A stretch of 64,000 nucleotides of DNA from Oscarella lobularis. Its lineage: Eukaryota; Porifera; Homoscleromorpha; Homosclerophorida; Oscarellidae. Positions 55,501-64,000 of this stretch are shown here, one piece after another (position 1 is the first letter of the stretch; the number at the start of each line of letters is the position of its first letter). Made by a program: the position numbers and the translations under genes. The notes below the pieces were generated by a model. That model was given only the letters and a program-made list of their open reading frames with translations, did no database searches and was not told the origin of the DNA. The stretch lies in the NCBI RefSeq assembly GCF_947507565.1, contig NC_089175.1:2531733-2595732 (forward strand), read 5' to 3'.

Positions 55501-55575
55501 TATTCCGAATTTGCTCAAAGGTCCTGGGGTTCTCATCGGTACCAAGACAAGACCCCCAAATACTTTCTACCGTAG
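52558..55575 (+). CDS. CWH43: PGAP2-interacting protein / CWH43 homolog
   Basis: ER/Golgi multi-pass protein involved in GPI-anchor lipid remodelling. Exons include 52558-52762, 52901-53213, 53291 to about 53647, 53701 to about 54177, and several short ones up to the stop at 55573-55575. N-terminal cytosolic segment, then at least ten hydrophobic helices ([43 protein letters not shown]). After about 54.35 kb there is a soluble exonuclease-endonuclease-phosphatase-like domain ([58 protein letters not shown]), ending [16 protein letters not shown]. Both halves are in one gene, as in fungal and human CWH43. Start and family are secure. Some inner exon ends are approximate. Confidence 0.9.
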
Positions 55576-55769
55576 TCCATGTTCTCTTTGCTGTTCAATT
55601 GTCATTGGGCTCTGCATAATTGATGTTCTAGTGAAAAACGTGTTGCGCAGAAGCATGTCAGAGTTGCTCAATGTTTCAGGTTTCTACTGACAAATGAAAA
55701 CATCTTACTAATACTTGCATTGGTGTCAATGCAATCCAAGAGCAATATGACTAACAATTAGAACTGCTC

Positions 55770-55940
55770 CATCGATCAGAGAGCTCCAATTACGCGACTC
55801 TAAAGACGTTTGCCCCTTAGTTTACGCTCTAGCCCGTCTTCAGACGCAAAACGACTTCAGTCGTCGCAAAGTGGCCGCGTTTCCCGGATTGATGATCGCG
55901 CTACCGAATTCAAGTGCAACGAATGTAGGTGTAGTAAAAC
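55770..55940 (+). other. Possible orphan exon
   Basis: An open stretch between an acceptor (ACAATTAG, 55762-55769) and a donor (AATGTAGGTG) reads APSIRELQLRDSKDVC and then PLVYALARLQTQNDF, with codon use like the neighbours. It needs a preceding exon ending in phase 2. The only visible upstream candidate (ATG near 55660) ends in another phase. It may belong to a gene broken by the odd sequence that follows, or to an alternative 3' end of CWH43. Confidence 0.3.
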
Positions 55941-55974
55941 GTTTACTTTTTATTAAAAACTCAAACATACGAGA

Positions 55975-57030
55975 ACATAACAAGCACTAGCACTGAGTAC
56001 AATAAAGTCTTCACGTTGTTTTTTCGTGCCCCTCGTCGAACTCGAAGATGCCGAAACGATTCTAAAAACGCAAAATAAGATACTGAAAATTCATTTTTGT
56101 ACGTACCTTTTGATTTGCGTCCGTATTAGCGCTATCCAGGCTACACCGCGTGGAGGTTCGGACGCTTCGTAGCCCAAGGCAGCCACCGAAAAACGATGAC
56201 CACCCGTTCCAAAAATTTAGGGCGAGTTGCGGGTCCTCGGCCACTCCATTCAGTACCGCCTGGACGAGAGTCGGCCCCTGATACCGAGTCCCCCGGCTCG
56301 TTGGTACCAAAGCCTTCGGTATGTCTTCCTGAGAAGAACCGGGCCTTGTGGAAGTGGAGACCGGCCGACCGCTGTTTGTAGAAGTCGACAGGAAAGGCAG
56401 TGCAATGCCCAAGTCGAAGTCTCCTGAGCCAGGTCATCCGCCGTCTAATCGTGCCTTGGGTGAGATAAGTGCCGGCAACCAGACCGCTTGCGACACCCCC
56501 TCCAAGTCGTGCCTGCAGCGCTTGAATGCGCAAATCCTTCTTCGCAAGGTAACGCTTCTCGTCCCGGGGTCTACGGTGGGTGATCGCTTGGGTCCTCATG
56601 ACACTGACATTCGATTTTTCTCTAATTAATCTATTGACTCTATGCATGCATCCCCCTTCCCCTGTCTGTTCCCGTCCCCTTCAATATCTCTTTTCTGCTT
56701 TCTGTCTGTTCTTTCTTTTGTGTTTAACAGAATACAGTCGTGCCCGCTCGAGCCTAGCGCGGGCCGTACTTGTTCGGCAGCAATAAGACATTGGCGACCA
56801 TTCCGCCCAGTGCGCGTACCGAGGCCGAAGCCCCCCTTCGCCCTGCCTACAGGCTCCGGCACGGATAAACCGTGGGCCACGCTGATCCGACAACCCAGAC
56901 TTGCCTTTTGTCTTCCCCCGAGCCGGTCCGATCAAGGACGAGACGCAGCGAACCGCGACGCATCCACCCTCAGCCGCAACTGAGTGGAAATCGGTGTGCG
57001 CTTCGCTTTTGAACAGCGTAGCCCCGCCCA
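55975..57030. other. Unexplained segment of unusual composition
   Basis: About 1 kb with more even base composition and codon use unlike the rest of the window. It carries medium-length overlapping open frames on both strands (for example 56141-56647 minus). At its left end a minus-strand frame can be read, ending NRFGIFEFDEGHEKTT with stop near 55990, preceded by a possible intron and SLDSANTDANQK. No transposase, reverse transcriptase or terminal repeat is recognised. An inserted mobile element or an assembly join are both possible. Confidence 0.35.
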
Positions 57031-57034
57031 GCGT

Positions 57035-57185
57035 GTTGATTGGTCCGTTGAAGTCACGTGGGCTCACCTAGCGCTCTCATTGGTTCAAAAATATCGAGGC
57101 GCCAAACGCAAACCGGTTTCAAACCGGTTTTGACTATTGATTGCATAAGATACCCGCGCATCAGAAACAACGCGACAACTTCAAG
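57035..57185 (+). promoter_or_regulatory. Dense promoter-like motif cluster
   Basis: Within 100 bp there are ATTGG (inverted CCAAT) at about 57040 and 57079, TCACGTGG (E-box) at about 57054, GGCGCCAAA (E2F-like, reverse TTTGGCGCC) at about 57099, and two perfect AACCGGTT palindromes (Grainyhead/CP2 type) at 57111-57118 and 57122-57129. The cluster precedes an ATG at 57186. Motif names come from known consensus sequences; binding is not shown. Confidence 0.5.
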
Positions 57186-57660
57186 ATGGCGGAGAAGAAC
57201 CTCGTGGTCTACTCAAAGCTCGAACAACGCGAGAACGATTCCGAAGAGTCGAAGAGAAAGAGAATGACGTGGAATCATGATGGAATCAAGCACGCGTCGC
57301 GATTGTAGCGCACGCCGATCAAAGATGTCCGACGACTCGCATCGTCGCATCGCGGAAGAGTTCGAGACAACTAAATACGGAGACGATTTCGAATTGGACG
57401 AATAAGAACCGGGAAACGACGATGCACGGGTTCAGGTAGAAAATGATCGTCGAATGCAACGACGAAAAAAGATCGCGATTTTTGAAGACGCCTTCGAAAG
57501 ATCCTCGCTTGTTCGATAAAGAGTTGACGTTGTCTACGAATCGGAAGATGACGAAGGTTCGTTGCAGTTTGTTTCCTTTCATTTATTTAATTAGATGAAA
57601 GTGCGACAAGTGTTCCGAGCAAAAAAATTAGGCTTGGAATTGGCTGCTGATCCGGAGACG
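57186..57660 (+). pseudogene. Decayed or unresolved small coding fragment
   Basis: ATG at 57186 opens MAEKNLVVYSKLEQREND and stops after 40 codons. A second frame from 57327 begins MSDDSHRRIAEEFE, has an in-frame stop at codon 27, and continues with Lys/Arg/Glu-rich sequence to an ESEDDEG patch. After a possible intron, an exon reading ESATSVPSKKIRLGIGC and stop fits in phase. The pieces look like one small charged nuclear-type protein interrupted by stop codons. No family is recognised. It could also be a working gene with introns I have missed. Confidence 0.35.
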
Positions 57661-57883
57661 TTGTCTGGGGGTCTTGAAATATTCGTCTGTTCTTGATTGC
57701 TGTAATTTTTGCAATAAATAAGGAATCATTATAATACATACTTAATAATTCAGCTCTGCCTCAATACACAAGCGCTGCAGACGTTTATTGCAAGTGTGGT
57801 ATATTATACTATAAGAAAGAAAGACCACGGATCACAAGAAGGTACTAATACACGAGCACGTTCACATTTGAGTCAGCATTTAA

Positions 57884-59134
57884 TTAATAGTTGGTTACTG
57901 TCTCAGGCATGCTGAGAAGATACATATTTGTTCCATGAGACGGGATGGCTTTTCCAGTATACGATGTTCCACTGAAGTGACCCAAATCGGTATGAGCCCA
58001 CAAATCGCGAATAGCGACCGGAGTCTTGTGTATTCCCACTGTAGCAAAACTGAACGTTATGTCGTGAGCAACCTTATCCGAATTATACAGAGCAACGGCG
58101 ACGCCACTCGTCACATTCCTTGCCCATATTTGGCAAACCTTCGACTGGCTGCAATTGGCGAAGCCAACCCGTTGTCCCGCTTTTCGGAGCCGATCCTGAT
58201 GCACAGCCAATAGCTCCTTATTTAGCAACACCTCCTTCTGAAAAGCACTCATATTACGAATTTCCGTCGCTACGATGATCTGCGATGCCATGATAACCCA
58301 CAGGCTAAACGACGTTCGATATTCGGTATCCGTTTGCCCAGGGCATCGATGTCCCACGGCAAAGTCCGTGCACCCTTCCCCGCCAACCATGATAAAATCG
58401 GCGTCATTCCAAGCACCGGGACCCGCGTACGACGCCAAATTGGCATTGATTTCGATTACACTCGCCGTATTGCTCCACTCGTCGGCGTGATCGTGTCCCG
58501 TGCGCCACGTGTTCGCAATGGGCGCCATCCATTCCCACGGTTTATCGAGACCCCATTCGCACGAGTTGAATAGTATGGGACGACCTGTGGCATTGAGGGC
58601 GTCGGAAAATTCTTTATACAATTTATGAGGATCGTTGTCGCCTTTTATGGTATTGCAAAAATCGGCTTTGACGAAATCAATACCCCAATCAGCGAACGTC
58701 TGTGCATCTTGCTTGTAGTGTCCATAGCTTCCCGGTATGGCGTGATCTCGTCCTCCCTTACTGCACGTATTCGTACCGAGATCCGTGTAGATACCGCACT
58801 TGAGACCCTTCTTGTGAATGTAATCGCACACTGGCTTGATTCCGTTTGGAAAACGCGTCTTGTCGGCAGTGAGAGACGAGTTGTGGGGATCACGCGTGTC
58901 GGCCCAACAGTCGCTTATGATGACGTACTGGTAGCCGGCTGCTTGCATTCCGTTTGCAACGAGCTCGTCTGCGGCGCTCTGCACCTCTTCGGCCGAGCAC
59001 CAGTCGCGGCCGCAAGGGCCCTGGGTGCACCAAGTGTCCCAGCCGAGAGGCGGGGTCAAGGCTACGCCGTTGTCCAGAGCGACGGCGCAGTGCAGAAGGA
59101 GAACGAGCAGCAAAGAGCAAAAATACGAATTCAT
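57884..59134 (-). CDS. Alpha-galactosidase, glycoside hydrolase family 27, 416 aa
   Basis: Intronless, which is unusual beside intron-rich neighbours. Signal peptide 1-19, then LTPPLGWDTWCTQGPCGRD typical of GH27. Catalytic nucleophile Asp158 lies in DFVKADFCN and the general acid/base Asp215 in WRTGHDHADEW. Substrate-pocket segments SDCWAD, GIYTDLGTNTC and NDADFIMVGG are present. A C-terminal beta-sandwich region ends near residue 416 without a retention signal. Four predicted disulphide cysteines of the N-terminal half are present. It should act in lysosome or outside the cell on alpha-galactosides (or alpha-N-acetylgalactosaminides; the specificity loop does not let me decide). A retrocopy or transferred origin is possible because of the missing introns. 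Confidence 0.93.
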   Translation of the reverse strand: MNSYFCSLLLVLLLHCAVALDNGVALTPPLGWDTWCTQGPCGRDWCSAEEVQSAADELVANGMQAAGYQYVIISDCWADTRDPHNSSLTADKTRFPNGIKPVCDYIHKKGLKCGIYTDLGTNTCSKGGRDHAIPGSYGHYKQDAQTFADWGIDFVKADFCNTIKGDNDPHKLYKEFSDALNATGRPILFNSCEWGLDKPWEWMAPIANTWRTGHDHADEWSNTASVIEINANLASYAGPGAWNDADFIMVGGEGCTDFAVGHRCPGQTDTEYRTSFSLWVIMASQIIVATEIRNMSAFQKEVLLNKELLAVHQDRLRKAGQRVGFANCSQSKVCQIWARNVTSGVAVALYNSDKVAHDITFSFATVGIHKTPVAIRDLWAHTDLGHFSGTSYTGKAIPSHGTNMYLLSMPETVTNY

Positions 59135-59613
59135 TTTGTGAGTAAAGAGGCGTGGCCTAGATCCCGGACGTTATCGTCAGTGCGCGACGAATACTGTACA
59201 CATGCGACGATATGTTGATCATGTTTCTTTCCCATGATGCCAGTCCTCTTGCAGCTTGCTCGATGGTAGTAGAGTAGTTCCGCTTCTTTCGGCTGTTTTT
59301 CTAAAGCTTCGCGAGTCTGCAAATGACTGTTTATTGAGAGCTGTCGCTATGTGGCCGCCGCTTGGAGGGGAGATTGTTGTCCGTTTATATTTAGGCCACG
59401 ACGAATGTCCCCATGACAACCTACGTCATCGCCATAGGCGGAGTAGCGCGTCCAAACTTCACACCTTCTCGAGCAGCCTGGAAGTCTCTCAAGAACGAGA
59501 CGATTCGTAGAGCGTACCAACTCGACGACGTTGAAAAGGGAAAGAAGAGAAAGCGTCGGGTTTAGAGCTGCGTTTCCGGTAGACTCGGGAGGAAAAACGC
59601 GACCATCGCCACG
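59135..59613. promoter_or_regulatory. Divergent intergenic region alpha-galactosidase / GCC2-repeat gene
   Basis: 479 bp between two outward-pointing start codons; both promoters should lie here. A CCATGACAACCTACGTCATC stretch at 59410-59430 holds a CRE-like half site (ACGTCA). No TATA box is evident. Confidence 0.4.
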
Positions 59614-62600
59614 ATGCGTTGGCTCATCGTTCTTCTATTTCTCTTCAACCTACGATCGCCACTAAACGGTAGCTAAATCGCTTTATCCCTAATCTCGCGC
59701 AGTCCGATTTGACGTCGACGTTCTCTCCAGCACAAACGTCGCCGGCACCGCCGACGAGTTCGACGACGAACTCGACGATCGATCCGAGCGGATCAGGTGG
59801 ATCGGGCGGCTCGGGCGGTTCGGGCGGTTCGGGCGGTTCGGGCGGTTCGGGCGACTCGCAAAGCGGCAACGAGACGATCGCGTGCGATTGCTGTGCCTCG
59901 TGCTTCGAGAACTGCTCGTCCAGCTTTTATTTCGACTCCATCTCCCAGCGATGTCTCGCTTGCCCAGCCGGGCACTAGTAAGTCACTTTGGCTAGTCGCT
60001 TTTTCGAGCGAAACGCGTTCTCCTAAATCGCTCGACGCGTACGGCTTCTCCCCGTTCGGCGCCAGTTTCTAACAACAGAGAGCGGTCGCTAAGGGCGATT
60101 CGATCGATCGCCGTCGATTTAGCGGCTATCGACGATTTAGCGAAGTCGCTCGCATGCCTCTGCTCTCGTTTCGTCGCTAATTGTGGGAGAAGGGGCCGAA
60201 TCGCACCTTTTTGGCACAGGGGCGTCAACAGATGGGAATAGAGCTAGCGATCCTCGTTGCTACAGTACGAAACGAGGACGTAGAGTATTCCTATTCGTTC
60301 TTTATCTGTAGTCATTAGCGATTCATCATGCGTAGGATGTGTCCATGGCATATGCATGTTTGACGAAAAAAATTCCCTTTCTTTTAGTTGCTTGGGACGC
60401 GAAAATCCGCCGACTCCGTGCCCCAAAGGCACGTCATCGGCATTGATTCGGGCTTCTAACGAATCGACATGTCAGGTAAGGAGCAACATTAATTTTGCTT
60501 GCCTTGGAGAATTTTTTTTTCAAAAGGTTTGCTCCTCTGGAACGATCAGTCTCTTTGAGGGCGCGGTGACGTGCAGTGCGTGTCCAAGTGGATTCGCTTG
60601 TCCGAACAGCACATCGACAATCAGGTGCCAACAGGGGACATACTCACTCAATGGAAGTTCTGTGTGCGAAGACTGTCCTCTTGGATTCGTCTGCCCCGAC
60701 GTTGCTTCACAGCCGGAGGTAAGAGAAAAATTAAAATTGAAATTCGCCAAATTTATATATATATATAATATATATATACATACATGCATACCGTATTGGC
60801 ACTGTTATGCTGTTTCCAAGGCGTGGTCTATTTATGTATTAATCCTAATATTTTCCTTTCTGAGGAGAGGTGTCGTCTTAATTAGCTATTCTAATATTTT
60901 CTTTTCTTTTAGAGATGCATTTCTGGTTACTATCCTGGTTTGGAACAGATCTCATGTCTTCCATGTCCACCTGGTCACGAGTGTAACGATCCAGCCAAGC
61001 CGCCGGCTCCTTGCATCAACGGCTACTATAGTCCAGGAGCGCTAGCCAGATGCATATCATGCCCAGCCGGCTACGATTGCTCCAATGCGTCTACCTACCC
61101 TATTTCTTGCGGAAAGGGAAAATATTCGTTGGCGGCAAGCTCCGCCTGTTTGGACTGTCCCAAAGGAGCGCACTGTCCTTTGAACGCGACCAGCGCCCCT
61201 CTTGCTTGCCCCAATGGAACGTACAGCGACAATGTCAGTTCCCATGACTGCACTCGATGTCCGGCGGGGTTCTCTTGTCTGGACCCCAGCTCATCTCCCG
61301 TCATTTGCGAGAGGGGTTACTACAGCAAGATTGGCTATTCGACGTGCAAAGAATGCGCTGCTGGATTCTACAGCGATCAAGACGGTGCAAGCGACTGTGA
61401 ACCGTGTGCTATCAATAATTATTGTCCTTTTGGAAATGCTTCACGTTTGTGTCCTGATGGAACGTATAGCTCGGCGTTGTCGACAAGCTGTACGGATTGT
61501 CCGGCCGGATTTTCATGTATAAACGGAACGGTGACTCAATGCAAACCCGGAGAGTATTCATTCTTCAAGGACTTACGTTGTCGCGTCTGTCCAGCAGGAT
61601 CGTACAGCGGCGCCGGATCGGCGAATTGTACAGGCTGTCCGCTTGGTCAGTATCAAGAGAAAACCGGCTCGGCGAACTGTAAAGACTGTCCAGCTGGCTC
61701 TAGGTGCCCCGACGTCGCAAGCGTTCCCGTTCAGTGTTCAGAGGGAACGTACAGTCAAGCTCTATCGCGTTCCTGCACGACGTGTCCGCCTGGATATTAT
61801 CAAGAGTCGTCGGGTCAAGGAAATTGCACTCTTTGTCCGGCCGGATCGAACTGTCCATTTCCTGATGTTCTACCTATTGAATGTGAGCCGGGTTTCATAA
61901 GTTCAAGCGGATCGTTGAACTGCACGAGATGCAACGCTGGACAGTATCAATCCCAGGCAGGCCAAGATCAGTGCCTCGATTGCCCCGCGGGAAAAGAATG
62001 CCCCCGCGTCGATCAATCGCCCACGGACTGCATAAACGGTTTCTACAGCTCATCGGGCCAGACGTCCTGTACGAGATGTCCGCAAGGTTTCGAATGTGTC
62101 GATCGTACGGAAAAGACGGAGTGTCCTGTTGGAAAATACTCGCCAGGGGGAGTTCGCTATTGTTTCTCGTGTCCCAGTGGAGCGTACTGTCCTCGCAAGG
62201 GAATGGCAACGTTTTTCGACTGTCCTGCTGGTCACCAGTGCTCCAATTCGTCGATCGAACCCGTTCCCTGTGATCCGGGAACGTTTTCGTTCAATGGAAC
62301 TAGCGGCGATTGCCTGCCTTGCTACGTGGGCTATCAATGTCCAGAAGAAGGATTGACGTCTCCTCTCGAATGCTCTGATGGTTTCTTTTCGAACGAAACG
62401 GGCTCGCTGAAGTGTCACGGCTGTCCTCGAGGACACTTCTGCTCCGTCAAGTCTGAAAATCCTCGACTCTGTCCGCGGGGAACGTATTCGTTGGAACAAG
62501 CGACACAATGCGTGCCTTGTCCGGCTGGGCACCAATGCAGCGACCCAGTTGCGGGACCGGTTATATGCGAGCCGGGAACGTACGTTTACAACGGCAGTGC

Positions 62601-64000
62601 GTCGTGTATCGACTGTCCAAAAGGCAACCAATGTCCTCGACAAGGAATGACTGAACCGGAAGTCTGCTCGAATGGGACGTATTCCAATGTAACAAGAAGT
62701 CAAAAGTGTCTGACGTGTCCAGCGGGACACAGTTGCTCTATCATTAGCTACAGTCCTTCAATATGTCAACCAGGTTCCTTCAGTATTTCAGGCTCTTCCG
62801 CGTGCCGAATCTGCCCGGAAGGATACTACGCCGATACACCTGGCGCGACGGAGTGTCAAAAATGTCCGGCGGGAAACGAATGTCCTACTCCGAGCTCGTC
62901 GCCGAGTCCCTGTCCGTCTGGAACGTACAGTCTGGAGGGTTTAACGTCGTGCACTCTTTGTCCAGTTGGCAATGAGTGCCCTCGGACAGATATTCTACCG
63001 TCGTCTTGTGCACCCGGTACATATTCGTCAGGAAGCAATATGTCGTGTACGGATTGCTCGAGGGGGCATCATTGTCCGTACAATGAAACGCAGGCGCCGA
63101 TTCCCTGCCCTGTGGGGCACTATGCAAATGACAGCGGGCTTCACATATGCAGTCCGTGTCCTTCAGGTAAAAGTTCACGCGATTGTGGGTGAAGAAAAAA
63201 TGAACAACGTTTTTTTTGTTTTAGGACATGAATGTCCACGTCGAAGTCACTCGCCGATTCCTTGCCTTCGAGGTCACTACAGTCCTGGCGAGAATGAGCA
63301 GTGCTTTCCCTGTCCGCACGGATCGTATGCCAACGCTACCAAATCGGCTTCCTGTAAAACGTGCCCAGCCGGATTCCAATGTGCAGATTCAACGTTAGAG
63401 CCTATCATCTGCCCTGCCGGAACGTACAGGTACAATAAGAAAAATCACCTATTTTTTCTTTTTCTCTATTCGTGTTTTATAGTCCATCTAATTCAACTCG
63501 CTGCATTGAGTGTCCTTTGGGGTATTATTCCGCCGAGGGAACGGCTGATGAATGTTTGTCTTGCCCTCGTGGCAAGAAGTGCCCTGATAAAGCCGAGCTG
63601 CCAGTTGACTGTTTTCCGGGCGAATACAGCACGGGAAATAGTAGTGCCTGCAGGGTGTGTCCTCCTGGATTTGAGTGCCCGGTGACAACAGAGTTGCCTT
63701 CGATTTGTCCGGAAGGATATTACGCTACGGAGAACAGCACTGACTGTACGATATGCAGTGCCGGCTTTTATTGTCCACACGCAGGAACTCCATTACCAAT
63801 TAGGTAAAACCTCTCTAGGGAAAAAAATGTTATTTTTATTGATTTATTTAATTTTTCCCGTTAGTTGTGCCGAAGGTTTCTATGCTGAAAACGAAGGATC
63901 GAGCAATTGCACGGCTTGTCCCGCCGGTTCGGCGTGCCCCGATCCCAGTCTCGCGCCTGTTCCGTGCCAGAACGGTCACTACAGTTTGAAAGCAAAAACA
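59614..64000 (+). CDS. Large cysteine-rich secreted/surface protein with GCC2/GCC3 (ephrin-receptor-like) repeats, 5' part
   Basis: Exon 1 (59614-59668) gives a signal peptide (MRWLIVLLFLFNLRSPLN). Exon 2 (59731-59977) has a Thr/Pro-rich stretch, a (Gly-Gly-Ser)n linker and the first Cys-rich module. Further exons start at 60388, near 60528 and near 60913. The long exon from about 60913 to about 63166 alone encodes some fifteen modules, and more follow to the window edge. Each module of about 45-50 residues repeats C-x2-C-P-A-G-x2-C, a C-x2-G-x-Y-S block and N-glycosylation sites, matching Pfam GCC2_GCC3. Such repeats occur in SVEP1-like and SCUBE-like proteins and other surface proteins. The C-terminal domains lie outside the window, so family and membrane anchorage are undecided. 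Confidence 0.85.
59795..59858 (+). repeat. Coding GGS minisatellite
   Basis: About six to seven copies of the 9-bp unit GGCGGTTCG/GGCGGCTCG encode a Gly-Gly-Ser linker near the N terminus of the GCC2-repeat protein. It is likely to vary in length. Confidence 0.85.

Noticed and set aside
55493-55690. 65-codon plus-strand frame beginning MARIPN
   Set aside because: It is the wrong frame of the last CWH43 exon, which reads [13 protein letters not shown] in the correct phase.
1-64000. tRNA and rRNA genes
   Set aside because: No cloverleaf-like A-box/B-box pair or conserved rRNA core was noticed by eye. A covariance-model scan was not possible.

Overview
This window is animal nuclear DNA. It holds multi-exon genes with very short GT-AG introns (mostly 45-70 bp, often rich in TTAATTAA), spaced tens to hundreds of bases apart. 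Metazoan-type genes are present: an ADAMTS protease, an endosomal CLC exchanger, HMG20, Nup98-Nup96 and several SRCR-domain proteins. Compact genes, abundant SRCR domains and no bilaterian-specific features suggest a non-bilaterian animal, most likely a sponge (homoscleromorph such as Oscarella). That assignment is inference. Exon coordinates come from reading splice sites and reading-frame phase by eye; for the longest genes only the span is given.

Layout: 0.1-18.3 kb is mostly housekeeping. It holds an unknown single-exon membrane protein (+), lipoyl synthase (-), ribonucleotide reductase large subunit RRM1 (-) head-to-head with proteasome beta-4 PSMB4 (+), an HMG20-type HMG-box protein (-), an unidentified secreted beta-propeller-like protein (-), a CLC-3/4/5-type exchanger (-), a small proline/tyrosine-rich two-helix membrane protein (-) and an intronless kinase with a long coiled coil (-).

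The stretch 18.3-33.9 kb is the accessory centrepiece. Three tandem copies of one gene, each about 3.3 kb, encode a secreted protein made of signal peptide, collagen-like/glycine-rich linker, von Willebrand factor A domain, type-3 copper tyrosinase, a conserved RRRR site, three SRCR domains and a variable tail. The first copy has a 2-bp frameshift in the VWA domain and has lost one copper-ligand histidine. The flanks are also duplicated and carry a relic of the 5' end of the downstream transporter gene.

From 33.9 to 55.6 kb are an SLC49/FLVCR-like transporter (+), the DEAD-box helicase DDX52 (-) head-to-head with a PNPO-like flavoprotein (+), a small secreted protein resembling a copper mono-oxygenase (+), an ADAMTS metalloprotease (-), and Nup98-Nup96 (-) head-to-head with the GPI-lipid remodelling protein CWH43/PGAP2IP (+). 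From 55.6 to 57.8 kb the sequence is poorly explained; it includes a promoter-like cluster of motifs and decayed coding fragments. The window ends with an intronless GH27 alpha-galactosidase (-) and the start of a very large cysteine-rich surface protein built of GCC2/GCC3 (ephrin-receptor-like) repeats (+), cut by the window end.

The genes do not form an operon. Recurring short divergent pairs suggest shared bidirectional promoters. The tyrosinase-like triplet is the best candidate for an undescribed system: a matrix or defence protein joining adhesion (VWA), oxidative cross-linking (tyrosinase) and recognition (SRCR) in one chain.
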